Source: Vitrella brassicaformis
Lineage: Eukaryota; Sar; Vitrellaceae
Assembly: GCA_001179505.1 (NCBI GenBank)
Contig: CDMY01000246.1
Span: 82,060 to 146,059 of the forward strand
Direction: 5' to 3'
DNA length: 64,000 nucleotides
Below are positions 48,795-60,702 of this stretch, piece by piece. The notes beneath the pieces were generated by a model. The model saw only the letters and a list, made by a program, of their open reading frames with translations. It was not told the DNA's origin and ran no database searches. The translations under genes were made by a program, and so were the position numbers. Numbering within the stretch: position 1 is the stretch's first letter; each line of letters begins with the position of its first letter.

Positions 48795-49847
48795 GTCGAC
48801 ACACATCACACACACCACAACCCACGACGTGCCTTGAGTGTCTGTCTGTCTGGCTGTGTGTGTCGCCTATCAGATGGTCACTCGGCGGCCCATGAAGGTT
48901 GCTGAGACAGCCGTAGATGGATGCTGCTGTGAGACAACGCCTTGACGGTTTGCAGTGTAAAGCGGTGGGGTGGGGTGGAGGACAGCTAGATGAATGAGTG
49001 ACTGGTTAGCGGGAACGGAGGGCTTCCCTTGCAGCCACCACGGCCCACAGTGGTTGGCTGTGCGGTGCGTTGCTGTGTGGTTGCTGAGAGCTTCATGCGT
49101 GTGCATGTCGATGGTCCATACATACATACCTGACTGAGTTGCTGTGAATTAATGCCTGCGTCCTCCAGATCACACACATGGATGTCTTCACTGGGCACCA
49201 ATCAGCCAGCCGGTGGGTCGGTCAGTCAGTCAGTCAGTCACACATGGACACACCAAAGCAATTCGCTTTCTTGGGAAACGGACTTTTTCTCAGCGTGAAA
49301 CGGACTTCGGTGTGGGCTGGATGAATGTCATCAGATGCCTCAGATGACTCAGCGGACCCTCCTGTGAGACACCAATGGGCCTTTGCTGCCTCGCGTGAGA
49401 GCGTGACTCAACCTCGGCAAGCAAACTCGCCTTTTCGGTCGCAAATCGCCATCGAGAATGGTTCATCTTCTGACTATCAAATGCCTTTATTTCTCCATGG
49501 AGTCACTCTTTCATCGTTCCGCTCTTTCACAGAGGGGTGCTTCATGTGTCTTGCGGGCATTTTGAGCCATGAAACGGTCGGTTTGGATGGCTGATGAGTG
49601 AGTGATTGGTTTATGCGGTTCATTTTGCTTGTGAATAGAGTGATCGGGATGGGCTGATTGCTTGACGGAAATGATTGCTTTATGTGGTGATTGCTTTGTC
49701 ACATGAATGAGACACGCGATAAGCAACCGAGACACGATGAGAATGAGCGATGGTGGTGTGCTGTGCTTCTCTCTTATGCCGCTCTGTACTCCTCGATCAC
49801 TCACTCATACATAAACATGCGTATACAGGTGACTGCTTCACTCACTA
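48795..49847. other. Spacer between inverted copies D and E
   Basis: No gene is supported. It includes the probable 3' UTR of copy D, a CAGT tandem run at about 49220-49240 and A/T-richer DNA from 49260 to 49840, less GC-rich than its surroundings. Confidence 0.5.
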
Positions 49848-49904
49848 AGGGAGGGTCGACCCACCTGCTTGACGGCCCGTCAAGCAGGTGGGTCGACCCT
49901 CCCT
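49848..49904. repeat. 57-nt perfect palindrome (28-bp arms, 1-nt spacer)
   Basis: Arm 49848-49875 (starting AGGGAGGGTCGACCC and ending TTGACGG) is the exact reverse complement of 49877-49904, with a single C at 49876 between. It lies about 65 bp from the point where copy E loses homology to the family. There is no transposase gene and no obvious target-site duplication. It could mark a rearrangement breakpoint, a hairpin-type mobile-element end, or an inversion artefact of assembly. Confidence 0.9.
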
Positions 49905-49974
49905 GTACACATTACTCAGTCAGAATAAAAGAGTCAAGCCGTTTACAGGGAGTAATCACCCAGCCCGCGGGGCA

Positions 49975-52002
49975 TCATCCCAGCAGCTTCAGGGTGTGGG
50001 CGGCGGGGAATGTGTCGTCGGTGATGGCTGCAGGATGGGCCTCGTCACCTCCGCTGTACACCACGGTGCCGGCTCTCTTGGCGTGCTCGCTGATGAGCTT
50101 CCCGGCGGCGGGGCTGCCGCTGCTGCTGCGCGAGAGGAGCTCCGCGTCAATCCGTCCACACGTGCCGTCGTCGTTGAGCTTGAACACGCCCTCCTCCACT
50201 GCTTCGGGATGCGCAATGGCGTCACTGATCGAAGGCAAAGCACAGGAATGAACGGCACCGTCTCTCTTGAGCCCCTCTCTCTCTCTCTGTGTGCGTGTGT
50301 GCGTCTGTGTGTCCTTGCATGAGCCGTGCAACGTTCTGCGAGCACTCCACAGTCTCGTCAGTGCTCGGCATCCACCCCATGCCGATCTCGAGCTCGCGGA
50401 TGGACCGGCTGACGCCCCTCGCCACCAGCACCTCACGCAGCCTGTCGATGTCGGCGGGTCTGCCCCAATACATCCGGACGCCGCGCAGTGTGCGAAGGGA
50501 CTTCAGCGTTTTCCCGTCGGCGGGCAGCACACTCAGCACGCCGGCCGTCTCGTCAGCGAGGTTGAGCACCCCAATGGAATCACAGTCACCCAGCCATGCC
50601 CTCGCACCCTGGACCTCTGACGCACCAAAATTGTGGGGGATGAGCGTCTTGACGGCGGGTGTCCGCCACTGGCGGCCCACGCGAGCAGCCAGGCACTCTC
50701 TGCGTATTTTGTCGACCGTCTTGAGTGCGGGCAGGTGGACGGGGGCGGCGGGGGCGGGCGGCAGAGCAGATGAGGGGGGAGGGTCGGAGATGCGGATGGT
50801 CCGGTCGAGCACAACCCGCTCGAATGACAGCACCTCCAATGTGCCCTCGTCAGCCGACCGACCGCCGTCATCATCTCGCCCAGCCGCGGCAGCAGCCGCC
50901 CCCTCCCCGCCCTCCCTCTCCCGTCGCTTCTTGTCTGCGATGGCCCCCCTGCCGATGGCGTGACCCTCTACTAAGGCCACCCAGGTCCCGCGACACCATC
51001 CGTCTCGCATCGCCGGCCAGCGGTGTTTGATCTCTCGCACGTTGGTCGCCCTCTTGCCCCATCTGAGTGCCACGGCCAGCGGCATGGCCGCCCACATGCG
51101 CCGCGCCGTGCCGTCCTCACAGTCGATGACCAGGTTGGTGTAGTTGGCTGCCGACTGATGGAAGAGGGGCGTGCCGAGGGGCCGGCGGTAGCGCGTCAGC
51201 TCCAAGGGCTGCAGGTGGCCGAACACGTTGGCCAACTCATCACGGGACAGCCGACGACGGGCCTGATGTGTCAATCAACAGGACATCAAAGTAAGGTCAA
51301 GATGGTTTCGATGTATCAGATCTGTCAGGTGTCGGTCTGACCTGTCCTTGGTTGTTCACAGGTGGAGGGTTGCCACTTCGATGGATCAAACGATAGGACG
51401 GACCACTGGCCACAGATGCCTGCCGAAAAGAGAGCAAGAACAACACAGACATAGAGAGTGTCGTGCTGCGGCCATCTGCTGTGCGCACCTCGGCATCATC
51501 CTGAGTGGCGGGATTGGGTGCGGCCGCCAGGATCGGCTTGAGTGCATCCACCACCCGCGACACGTCCTCATGTGTGCGGGTGAGCTGCGACTGTGCTGTG
51601 GCGATGTGGGAGCTGACGAGGGCACGCTGCACATGAAGCTCAAATGAGCCGGCCGACGGTGCCTGCGAATAAATCGACAGCAGCAATGTGCGAGAGCGAT
51701 GCAGCAGTGTGTGTGACGTACCTGTCCAGAGAGGCCGGGAGGCTGCGCTTGCTCAAAGTGAGACCGCACCGCGCCAAGCTGCACGACAAAGACACATTCA
51801 CAGAGTCGATGACTCTTTTCGTGCAGGCAGGCAGGGCAGGCACACCGCTGTGTTGAGCTCTTGAAGGTGCCGCAGGCCCTCCTCGACTGCCCGCGTACCC
51901 TCCCTGACCTGCACAGTCACACACGAGAATGGACGACAATCATGAGATCTGATGAAACGAATCTGTCCGTAGCCGTTGCTTGCCCACCTGATGCACATCC
52001 AT
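49975..52002 (-). pseudogene. Family copy E: 3'-truncated F-box-like repeat-family member
   Basis: Starts MDVHQ (51988-52002), then small exons reading VREGTRAVEEGLRHLQEL, VQLGAVRSHFEQAQPPGL, FELHVQRALVSSHIATAQ and GPSYRLIHRSGNPPPVNN. The large exon begins ARRRLSRDELANVFGHLQ, PLELTRYRRP and runs intact to GMGWMPSTDETVE, nearly the same sequence as copy D. The following intron has GC instead of GT at its donor (50317-50318). The next exon reads DAIAHPEAVEEGVFKLN to PAAHTLKLLG and then meets TGA at 49975-49977, where copy D continues DALDDEAKMER. Family homology ends within a few bases of that point, so the last 240 or so residues and three exons' worth of sequence are missing. A shortened product is possible. 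Confidence 0.7.
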
Positions 52003-52127
52003 GATGCTGACAGGCTTTTTGAACGAGGAAACGACGATTTTTTTCGTCGGGGAGCTCGCCAGATCGGGCATCGCGGAAAACGGGCAGAGTTTGACAGACC
52101 AACGAAGCCGGAGTCCTCCTTTACACA
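52003..52127. promoter_or_regulatory. Short divergent 5' region, copy E / hibernation-factor fusion
   Basis: 125 bp between start codons. It contains ACGACGATTTTTTTCGTCG (about 52031-52049), a near-perfect inverted repeat around a T run, and AGCTCGC at 52053-52059. Confidence 0.4.
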
Positions 52128-54270
52128 ATGTTGCTGAGGTGTGCTTGCCCCCTTCTGGCCGTCTCTTCGCTTCTCCAATGCGGAGCACTCTCCCGCAGTC
52201 TCCACACCTCGCCCGGCGGCGCGATGGAGGCCGCCTTCTCGATGTCTGTGGCTCAGAAGGACAAGCGGGCAAAGCCATCGCCCCAGGCGCGTCGCCAGCT
52301 GGACCCTTCGCCGCATGACAGGGGAGTTCAAGGAGCGCTGGGACCGTCGCTGACGAGCCTGGACAGCCAGCGAGATCTGCGGCTGATCTACAACCGGCTG
52401 CAGCCGGAAACGCAGCCCAAGACAGATCCCCTCGACGCCCTCTTTGGCAAGGCGATGGCCATCACGCGGGAGGAATTTGTCAAAGTAAGTGAGTCAAACG
52501 ACGCTATCTATGACGCTATGGTTGCCTGCACCTGACTGTTGTCATGTGGTGCAGCTGGTTCCAGGGCTCGAGTACTGCCCGCCTCCCATCCAGGAGGGCG
52601 AGCCGGAGTTCTGGGACGAGGTGGACGAGACCAAGTCGCAGCTGCACATACAGTCGGCCGAGATGCTGCGGGAGGACGGACCCATCAGCACCAAGGCTCT
52701 CAACGGCGTATTCGACGCTCTCTCGGGTGGCGCGGAGACCCTCGACAAGGTCACTGTGCAGAAGCGCCTCGCGCAGTGGGGAGCCAAGGGTGAGTGAACT
52801 GGGACAACCGTGCAGGCAATGAGTTGCATTGCCTGCCAGATCACTCTCCCTGTGTGTGTGCGTGGATGGGCTGCTGCAGGTTCTGATCAGTTTGCTGAGC
52901 GGATCGAGTCGGCGTTGGCTTCGATGAACACGACCTCGCCCATTCTGATCAGCGGGCAGAACGTCTATGTGACGCCGGCGATGCGCAAGTACGTCGACAC
53001 CAAGATCGGCAATGTCATGGAGCGGTTCCACTCGTGGATTATGCAGGTGCGGACACGCCCACACCCACACCCGCAATCACAACAGGGCCTTTGTCCACGT
53101 GTGTGCGTGCTGTGTGTTGGTGTGCAGGTGTCAGTGAAGCTCTACGAGGAGTCGAGGGCTTTGGAGGGGTCGCGCAAGGTGCCGGATCGGTTTGTGTGTG
53201 AGGTGATTGTCTATCCCAAGGGCAGCCACAGCATCGAGGTCAGGGCCAAGGGCGAAAGCATGTACGCCGCCATCGACGTCGCAGAGACGCAGATAAACAG
53301 ACAACTCAGCAAACACAAGGTGGGCGGGGCGGGGCGGGCTTCGTCAGTGGCCATGGGAGCAGCACAACACACACATGAATGAGTCCCTCTGTGTCTGTCT
53401 GTCTGTCTGTGATGGCCATTTGTAGGAGAAACGATTGCGTGACAGGCTGAAGAGCGGGTCCATTCTCGTCGGCGAGACACCCGGCTCACCCACTGCAGTC
53501 GAGAATAAGGACCCTGAGAAGGTAGCGTAACAAAGCGGTTAATCGACGACTGAGGCTGGATGAGAGATTGGCCGACCTGGACGTGTGTGTATGTGTGTGT
53601 GCAGATTGTGGAAGAGTCGGTCATGGAGGATCTGGCAATGAACGAGGTGTATGACGAGGGCATCCCGCCCCCAGGGCCTGTCGATGTGGCCGAGGAGGCA
53701 GACGGCGGCATCAGGGTCTGCACCCCCACCCACCCACCCACCCACATGGCATGGATGTCGAATGAACCCCATATCGCTTGTTCACTGTGTCTGTTTGTCT
53801 GTGCTTGCGATTGATTGCCAGGTCGAGCGAGGCATCCCCCTTGCCGAAGCTGAGAGCATGGTGCGTCCCGTACACCGACACACACACACACACACACAGA
53901 TGGACACGACACCTTTACGGATCGGATCGTGTGTCGGTGGGTGCGGTGCATGCAATGCAGGGCATGACGTCATGGCCGACATGGAGCTGCGATGCCAGCA
54001 CTTTCCCATGGAAATACGACCAGGAAGAGACGTGCTACATTCTCGAAGGTACACACACCCCACCCCCACCCCCACAGACACAGACACACGTGCCATGCAC
54101 CTCTCTCTCTGTCTGTGTGTGCAGGTGAGGTCGAGGTGGTGCCGATGACCCCCACTGGGGAGGGCAGGCCCGTCAAGATCACCGCGGGCGACATCGCCAT
54201 CTTTCCCAAAGGGCTGGGGTGCACCTGGAAGGTCACCAAGGCCGTCAGGAAGCACTACCAATTCAAGTGA
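52128..54270 (+). CDS. Ribosome hibernation factor (S30AE/HPF) fused to a cupin domain, organelle-targeted
   Basis: Nine phase-consistent exons (52128-52484, 52555-52789, 52880-53046, 53128-53319, 53426-53521, 53605-53715, 53822-53860, 53961-54048, 54125-54270) give 476 aa. The N-terminus LLRCACPLLAVSSLLQCGAL then SRSLHTSPGG is hydrophobic followed by Ser/Arg-rich, as in organelle-targeting leaders. Residues about 215-325 are an S30AE domain: ILISGQNVYVTPAMRKYVD, KIGNVMERFHSWIM, CEVIVYPKGSHSIEVRAKG, MYAAIDVAETQINRQLSKHK. Such proteins bind the 30S A/P sites and silence 70S ribosomes. Residues about 403-476 are a small plant/bacterial-type cupin: WPTWSCDASTFPWKYDQEET, CYILEGEVEVVP, ITAGDIAIFPKGLGCTWKV and KHYQF. 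The introns rule out bacterial contamination. I know of no standard HPF with this C-terminal domain. Plastid versus mitochondrion is undecided. Confidence 0.82.
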
Positions 54271-56572
54271 CCCCACCCACCCTGGAAGCCAATCTTGGAG
54301 AAGGGATTTGTCAACCGACGGGAGAGAGGGAGAGATGGACAGACAGACAGTACACTACCGTGTACGCAACGCATGGCGAGAGAGAGGATAGGGGAGAGGG
54401 GCGTGGGTGGAGTGCAGTGCAGTTGCCGACCTACCACTACTACCAACCACTGAGCTCTTTTTCGGATTGATTGATTGATGTAACATGGCAGGCAGGTCCA
54501 GGGGGTGGGAGACTCACACGAGGGGCAGGGCAACGAACGAACGGTGAGGGGTGCGGTGTGGTGTGAGGCCTTCTTTCTTCTGTGTCTGTCGGTCTGTGTC
54601 TGGGATGGGAACAAAGTGCGGCCGTGCCGGTGGGTGTTGGGACGGAACGGACAAGACGGAATGGGGTCGTCTTGATTGATACGCTCACTGTAGGCGCTGG
54701 TTGATACGATAGACTAGGTGGGCGGGCGTGTGTGTGTGTGTTTTCAGCACACATTAGCTGCTGACTGAGCGTCCAGGCATCAGTAAGTCAGGCTCACATA
54801 CTGCGCCTGCTTCTCTGCTCCGTCCGCTCAAAGGGGCTGGCTGGCCAATGTGCTTGATGTGGTGGACGGACGCCAAGCCTGACTTGACGTGTGCGTTGGG
54901 TGCCTGCCTGAATGGACCTACTCAGTGGTGGTTGCTGAATCAAGTGACTGACAAGGGAGGGAGCATTGAATGAGTGAGGCGGGGAGGGGGAAGGGGATGA
55001 GTCTCTGACACACACACACGCGGACACGGCACCTTGTATAAAGACACGGCACACACACACACACACACACTCTCGCACTCAGTGAATGCACCGCTCGGCG
55101 AGGACAGGACCCCCAGCCGTCGAACCATCCTACAGACAGACAGACATGAGGCCCCCTGCTCGCTCGCATGGATCACAGAATCGGCTTTCCAGGCCATATC
55201 ATATGATATGGCTTCCTGTCTTGCTTGCAACAGATATGGACAGTCAGAGAGAGAGAGTAAGTCAATGTAGGTAGAGAAAGAGTACGAACGATCAACGAGG
55301 GAGGCGACAGACACCAAACGAACCACCACCTGACACAGATAGATCTCATCGCATAAGTAAGGAATGCATTGCATCCGATTCGGTGGCAAAAATGGTCACG
55401 AAAACACATACAGAACACAAACAACCCACTAGATGACCACGCCCCCCCGGCCCCTCACAGATGCATCGCATCAGTCCACCATTTACCACACCGCAACACC
55501 CACACCCACACGCACGCCATGTCACAAGAAGCAAGCAAGAAGGAGGAAGAAGCCATCATCGATGGCCCCACGAGAAGCCCCTCAGCCAGCCAGCCAGCCC
55601 AGCCAGCCTGCGCGAGAAAGGTGTCGAGACAGGCTGAGTAATAGAACCCAGGGAGGCATCCATGCAGGCGAAAGAAGGCCGCACACACACCCACACACAC
55701 TCGCACTCACCGGACGGCCAATGCACTCAGCAGCACACACATACAAATAACACCAAACGATCGATCACTGTCCCTCTCTCCGTCTGTCTGCTGACCTACA
55801 CACACCCGTCCACACACTCAGATGAAACCACACACCCACACACATCACATAGGTCCCTCATGCATTCATTTTCCAAAATACGAAGATACATACAGTCAGC
55901 CAGCAGGCAGCTCTCTGAGTGCATCTCACCTCTCAGCTTACTTACCCCTACGCGTGTGTGTGTGTGTGTGTGTCTACATCCTTCCTGTGTGTGTGAGGGT
56001 GTGGGTCGGTGAAGGTGGGGGTGAGTGTAGTGAGTGTAGTCGATTCGATGTGTGTCATGTGAGCGCGTCGCATCCGCCCGTCTACAAAAACGGGTCGGGC
56101 TCATTGCATTGCGCGAGAGACCTCCCCTCCCTTCCCCTGCCCTGCCACACCATACATACCAACCAACATGCCATGCATCTCTGTCTGAGTGTGTGTCGTC
56201 ACAGAAGTACACACACATTACAGACAGACAGACGGACAGATTTCATCCTTCCTTGTACGCCTACGGAAGCCCACACCCCACCCCCGAGCCCACCCACCGG
56301 AATGTCTCGTGTCGATGACATTATGTGTGTGGGGGTATCTTACAGCCAGCTGCCTGTCTGCCTGTCTGTCTGCCTGCCAGCCGGCCAGCTACTGAGCGGA
56401 CCGACCACCAGGCCAGAAACAGTCACCACACCACACCACACCCCCCACCCACCCTCCGGCTCCCTTTATTCAACAGAGGTACCGACCAACAACCAGCAGC
56501 GACAACACATACAGATGGATAGCTTCACCAGCAAAATCTCCCCTCTCCCTCCCCCCCTCCCCCCACCACTGA
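54271..56572. other. About 2.3 kb convergent intergenic region
   Basis: No gene is supported. It is dominated by CA-, CACC- and CATC-type simple sequence, with a TG run at 55955-55973 and a GATA-like palindrome ATATCATATGATAT at 55196-55209. It probably holds the 3' UTRs of the two converging genes. Confidence 0.5.
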
Positions 56573-59500
56573 CTACAGCTCGTCCGTCCTCGTGATGGCC
56601 GGCGGGGTCAGGCTGCCAACGACCGATGAGGCGTCCCTAAAGCCGTCGAAAATGCCGCTGTCAGGGGGCGTGTTGGGCAGCTGAGACGTCAGCACCCTCT
56701 CGGGCGTCACCTCCCTACTGCGGGCCGACGGGCTCCTCAGGAACTGCTGGGCGCGGCTGCCCCACTCCTTGAGCTTGGTCGATAAGCGGTTGCCGCTGAT
56801 CTGACGCGCAGCACCGTGCTGCTGCTCGTTCTTGCCAGGTGGCAGGGAGAGCGACACGGCCTCGGCTGGGAGGGGCGCGGGGGAGGTGACCAAGGACACG
56901 GGGGCGCTCTCGGCCGCTGACACCGGCTGCCCTGACCAGGCAACCAGGTCGCTGTTGCTGAGGCTCTCCTGCATACCGCCTCGGATGCCGAACGTCCTTC
57001 TTCCGCCACTGTTGGCCGTCGTGGCCGTGGCGAGAGCTAGGTTCCCTTGGCTGCCCCCAGGGTCACGCAGCACGAATCTCTGGTGCAGCCTGGCTCGTTC
57101 GCTGTCGACAGGGGGGATGGGGGGGTAGAGAGGGGCTATGGGGTTGGGGCTGGCGCCGGTGCTCTTGTTGCGTGTGACGGGCGTGCCGGCGGCGGCGGCG
57201 GCGGCCATGGCGCTGAAGGAGAGGGGGTAGGGGAGCACCTTGGTCAGGTCCTTGCCGGCATTGCGGGGGGCAGCTGCAGACCAGACAACCCAAACGACGT
57301 TTCGTGAGTGAGTGCTCGTTGGGGGGATGGATGGATGGTGGGCGGGTGCTTACGGTCAATCTTTGGCGGCCACTCGTCTTTGGCTTCGTCGAATTCCATC
57401 CAGAACTCACTGCACACACACAGACACAGCCGCCGAGACAGCGGATGAACATTGGGTGGGCGGATCGGATCGGTCTTTCGTCCGTGTGTTCGCTGACTGA
57501 CTCACCAGTTTCTGTTGAGGTTTTCGACGCAGTCGTGCTGCACCACCTCCGAGCAGTAAAACTCGTTCATCTGACACACACAGCAGCAGAGAGGAAACAG
57601 AGGGCGTCTATCTGTTGCACACACTGGTGTCTGTGCGTGTGTTGTGTAGGTGGGTGGCTGGCGGACCAGGTCGTAGACGGGCTTGACGATGTACTCGATA
57701 AACCCGACCTGACTCTCCCGCAGATCGAGATTGTTTCGGTCACACAGGGGGCTCACCGGCAGACCCAACTGCACCACATACCACAAACAGCACACCCATG
57801 CCCTCACTCGGCGTGTCACGTCTGCTCCGTCTGCTCCCTTACGGATTTCTCCTTGTCGCCCTGGTTGTAGAACTCCTCTATGACCCGGGCCGTCCACTGC
57901 TTGTGTAGAGCGAGGGGCTTGGCGGCGTGGGCGATGTCGGCCGCGCGGAGCATCATACCCAGCACCGTGCGAAGGTCAGACAGCTCGTGCACCTTCCAGC
58001 CTGCAGACCAAGACACACACCACACCACACCACAGCAAAGGTGTGTGTGTGTGTGTGTGTGTATTGTGCATTTCACCTCTGGCCATAGAGTTTTTGAATG
58101 TGGTGGTGGTGAGGAAGTGGCGCTCGATGTCTGTGTCGAGGACGGCCTCGATGATGATCTGACGCAGCACCACCTGCTTCTCAACCGGGAAGGCCGACAA
58201 GATCTGCACGATTTCCGAGGAAAAGAACACATTAGAGATATGAGTATCCTGTGGCTGCGTGTCCTGGGTGTGCGTGTGTGGTCGGCTGACGTTGCTCGGT
58301 CTGAGCCGCATGACCATGAAGGCGATGCAGCCTGATGGGAGATGGGAGAGGGGCACAGGGGGAGGGAGAGAGGGAGGGAGGGAGGGGTCAGCTTCGTTTG
58401 TTGTGGCTCGTTTCGTTTCACGTGTGGCGGGGTGGCTTACAGTGGAGGTTCTCGTGGACACACTTGTCGTTGAACAGCAAAGCCTGCATCGTATTGGCGT
58501 TCTTGTGGTAACTGCAGCAGCACACACACACACACACACAATCCACCCTCTCCCCCTCTCCCCCCTCCCTCTCTCCCACTCACTTGTTGGTCCTGCCATT
58601 GTGACCAACGTCATGTATGGCGGCCGCAATGAGGATGGCAAAGCCATAGGCAGGATCGACGTTCCAGTCGAGGGCCGCACCGCAGACCTGCTCCCGCTCT
58701 CTGCTCTTCTCGTCGATGGGCGAGGCCCCAGCGATGGTCCTCGACCGCCGGGCCGCCAGACAGGCAGTGGACGGCTGGGGACGACAGATGTCGAGGGACC
58801 CGACGTCACCCAGAGAGGTCGTCACAGTGGCGGCAGAACCCCTGCACCACACACAGACAGAGACAAACACACAGACACAGACACATGGGAGTGTGCTTAG
58901 TTAGTTGGGGTGGTGTGTTGGAGTGTCTGACTGACTGACCCTGATGCAGTGGCGCTCGCTGTGGTGGACGAGGTCAGCGGTGAGTTGAGTTGCATGACGG
59001 CAGGCGATGTGTGTGGTGGTGGTGGGTTGAGTGGGGTTGCGGGGCATGACGCCGCCGTGGGAAACCCCCCGTTTTGGTTCAACAAATCGCACGACCGATC
59101 GAATTGGCGGAGGAAGTAATAAGTCGAATTCAGCACGTCCGCACCTACAGGCAGGCAATGACATACGGTGTCGTCGACAGTTTCTCATGTGTGGGCGCGC
59201 GCGCGCGTGTGTGTGGTTGGTTGGTACCGTGAATTGCGTTGTGGTAGAAGTTTTGTCTGTATCTGACTTCGATGTTGCTGAGGAAGTTGGAGAGCTTGTC
59301 GTGGCTCACACCCAGCTTGTCGGCCCACGGCCGCAGCAACCAGTAGCCAGCGTGGCACAACGCACGGCCGCCGGATGCTGCACATCACACACACACACAC
59401 ACACACTCTATGTCAGGTGGGGGGTGCGTCTGCCATGGCCATGTGTCTGTGTGTGTGATTGTGTCAAGTACCCTTGTCAACTTCGAACAAGTCAGCCTGC

Positions 59501-60670
59501 CATGTGCCGAGCTGGGAGTAGGTCGACTCGTCCTGACGCGCCGACACGACCGACCAACACGCAACAGACGTCACTCATTGCACAGCTGTTATGTGCCGTC
59601 ATCCCCTTCCCCCTTCCCCTCCCCGTCGGCGTACCTCTGTTCTCATCCTCGGGATGCTCACATCAGGCTCCCTCTCTGCCAACACACGCAGAGCAGACAC
59701 ACACCCCAATCACAAACCCAGGCGGAATCTGCCGTGTGCCTCACTCCCTCCCTCGTGTGACCACCGGACCTCTATAGTGCAGCGGACAGATGAGGTGCTC
59801 CAGCAGCTGGTGCTCCGTGTCGAACTCAAACGACCCCCGACTGGTCGCCACACTCGTCCCCCGGCTCCCAGCGTCGCTCCCAGCGGTGGCCCCAGCGGTG
59901 CTGCCGTCTGTCGTGCCGCCCGCGGGCATGCTGTTCGAGTGCGAAGGCTGCCCGCCAGTGGACTGGTTGGGCGTGATGTCGGTGTCGGACCGCTCGGAGG
60001 TCTCCACTAGGGTGGGCAGACGGCTGGTCGTCTGACGGCTGCGCTCTGTGTACTCATTCAGGAAACTGACACACACACACACACACGGGGGAGGGAGGGA
60101 GGGCGTGTATGCGTGTGTGGTTGGGGCGTTCATGCCTGCGTGTTTACCGAATCATGTTGGATGAGCGCGAGAGGCCGGGAATTCCCCCAGCGGACCGCGA
60201 CAGCTCCGCAGAGATGTCAACACTGAACGCGAAGACGCACACAGAAACGAAGCCGCATCAGCATCAGCAGTTGTCCTCCCTCCCACTGTGTGTCAATCTG
60301 TTTGTTCATCATGGGTACCTGAAGAGGTTCTCGCCAGATCGAAGGTCGTCGATACTCGACGTGAGCGATTCGACGAACTTCTGCCAGTCGAGCGCGGTGA
60401 CGAGCTCGTGGAGCGGCTCCTGGCTGCCGTTGGACGGCACGCCCTCATGGTGGCCACCGATGTGCGCTATCTGAATGACCACGGAGACGGAGGGAGGGAG
60501 GAAGGGAGGTGGCAATGATGCTCTCCGTCTGTTGGTTTGCTGGTGCGCGTGCGTGAGCTGCCTGCTGACCTTGACGGCTTCCTCCAGCCCGACTTTGACG
60601 TAGTTGAGCTTCTCCAGAATGTTCTCAAAGCGAGTCTGGAAGTGCTTCTGCTGCCTGATTGACACAGCCA

Positions 60671-60702
<32 letters not shown>

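Noticed and set aside
49848-49904. Palindrome as an insertion sequence or CRISPR-like unit
   Set aside because: There is no transposase gene, no repeat-spacer array and no visible target duplication. It is reported only as a palindrome.
52128-54270. S30AE-cupin gene as bacterial contamination or a recent bacterial insertion
   Set aside because: It contains eight spliceosomal introns of the same TG-rich style as its neighbours and a eukaryotic targeting-like leader.
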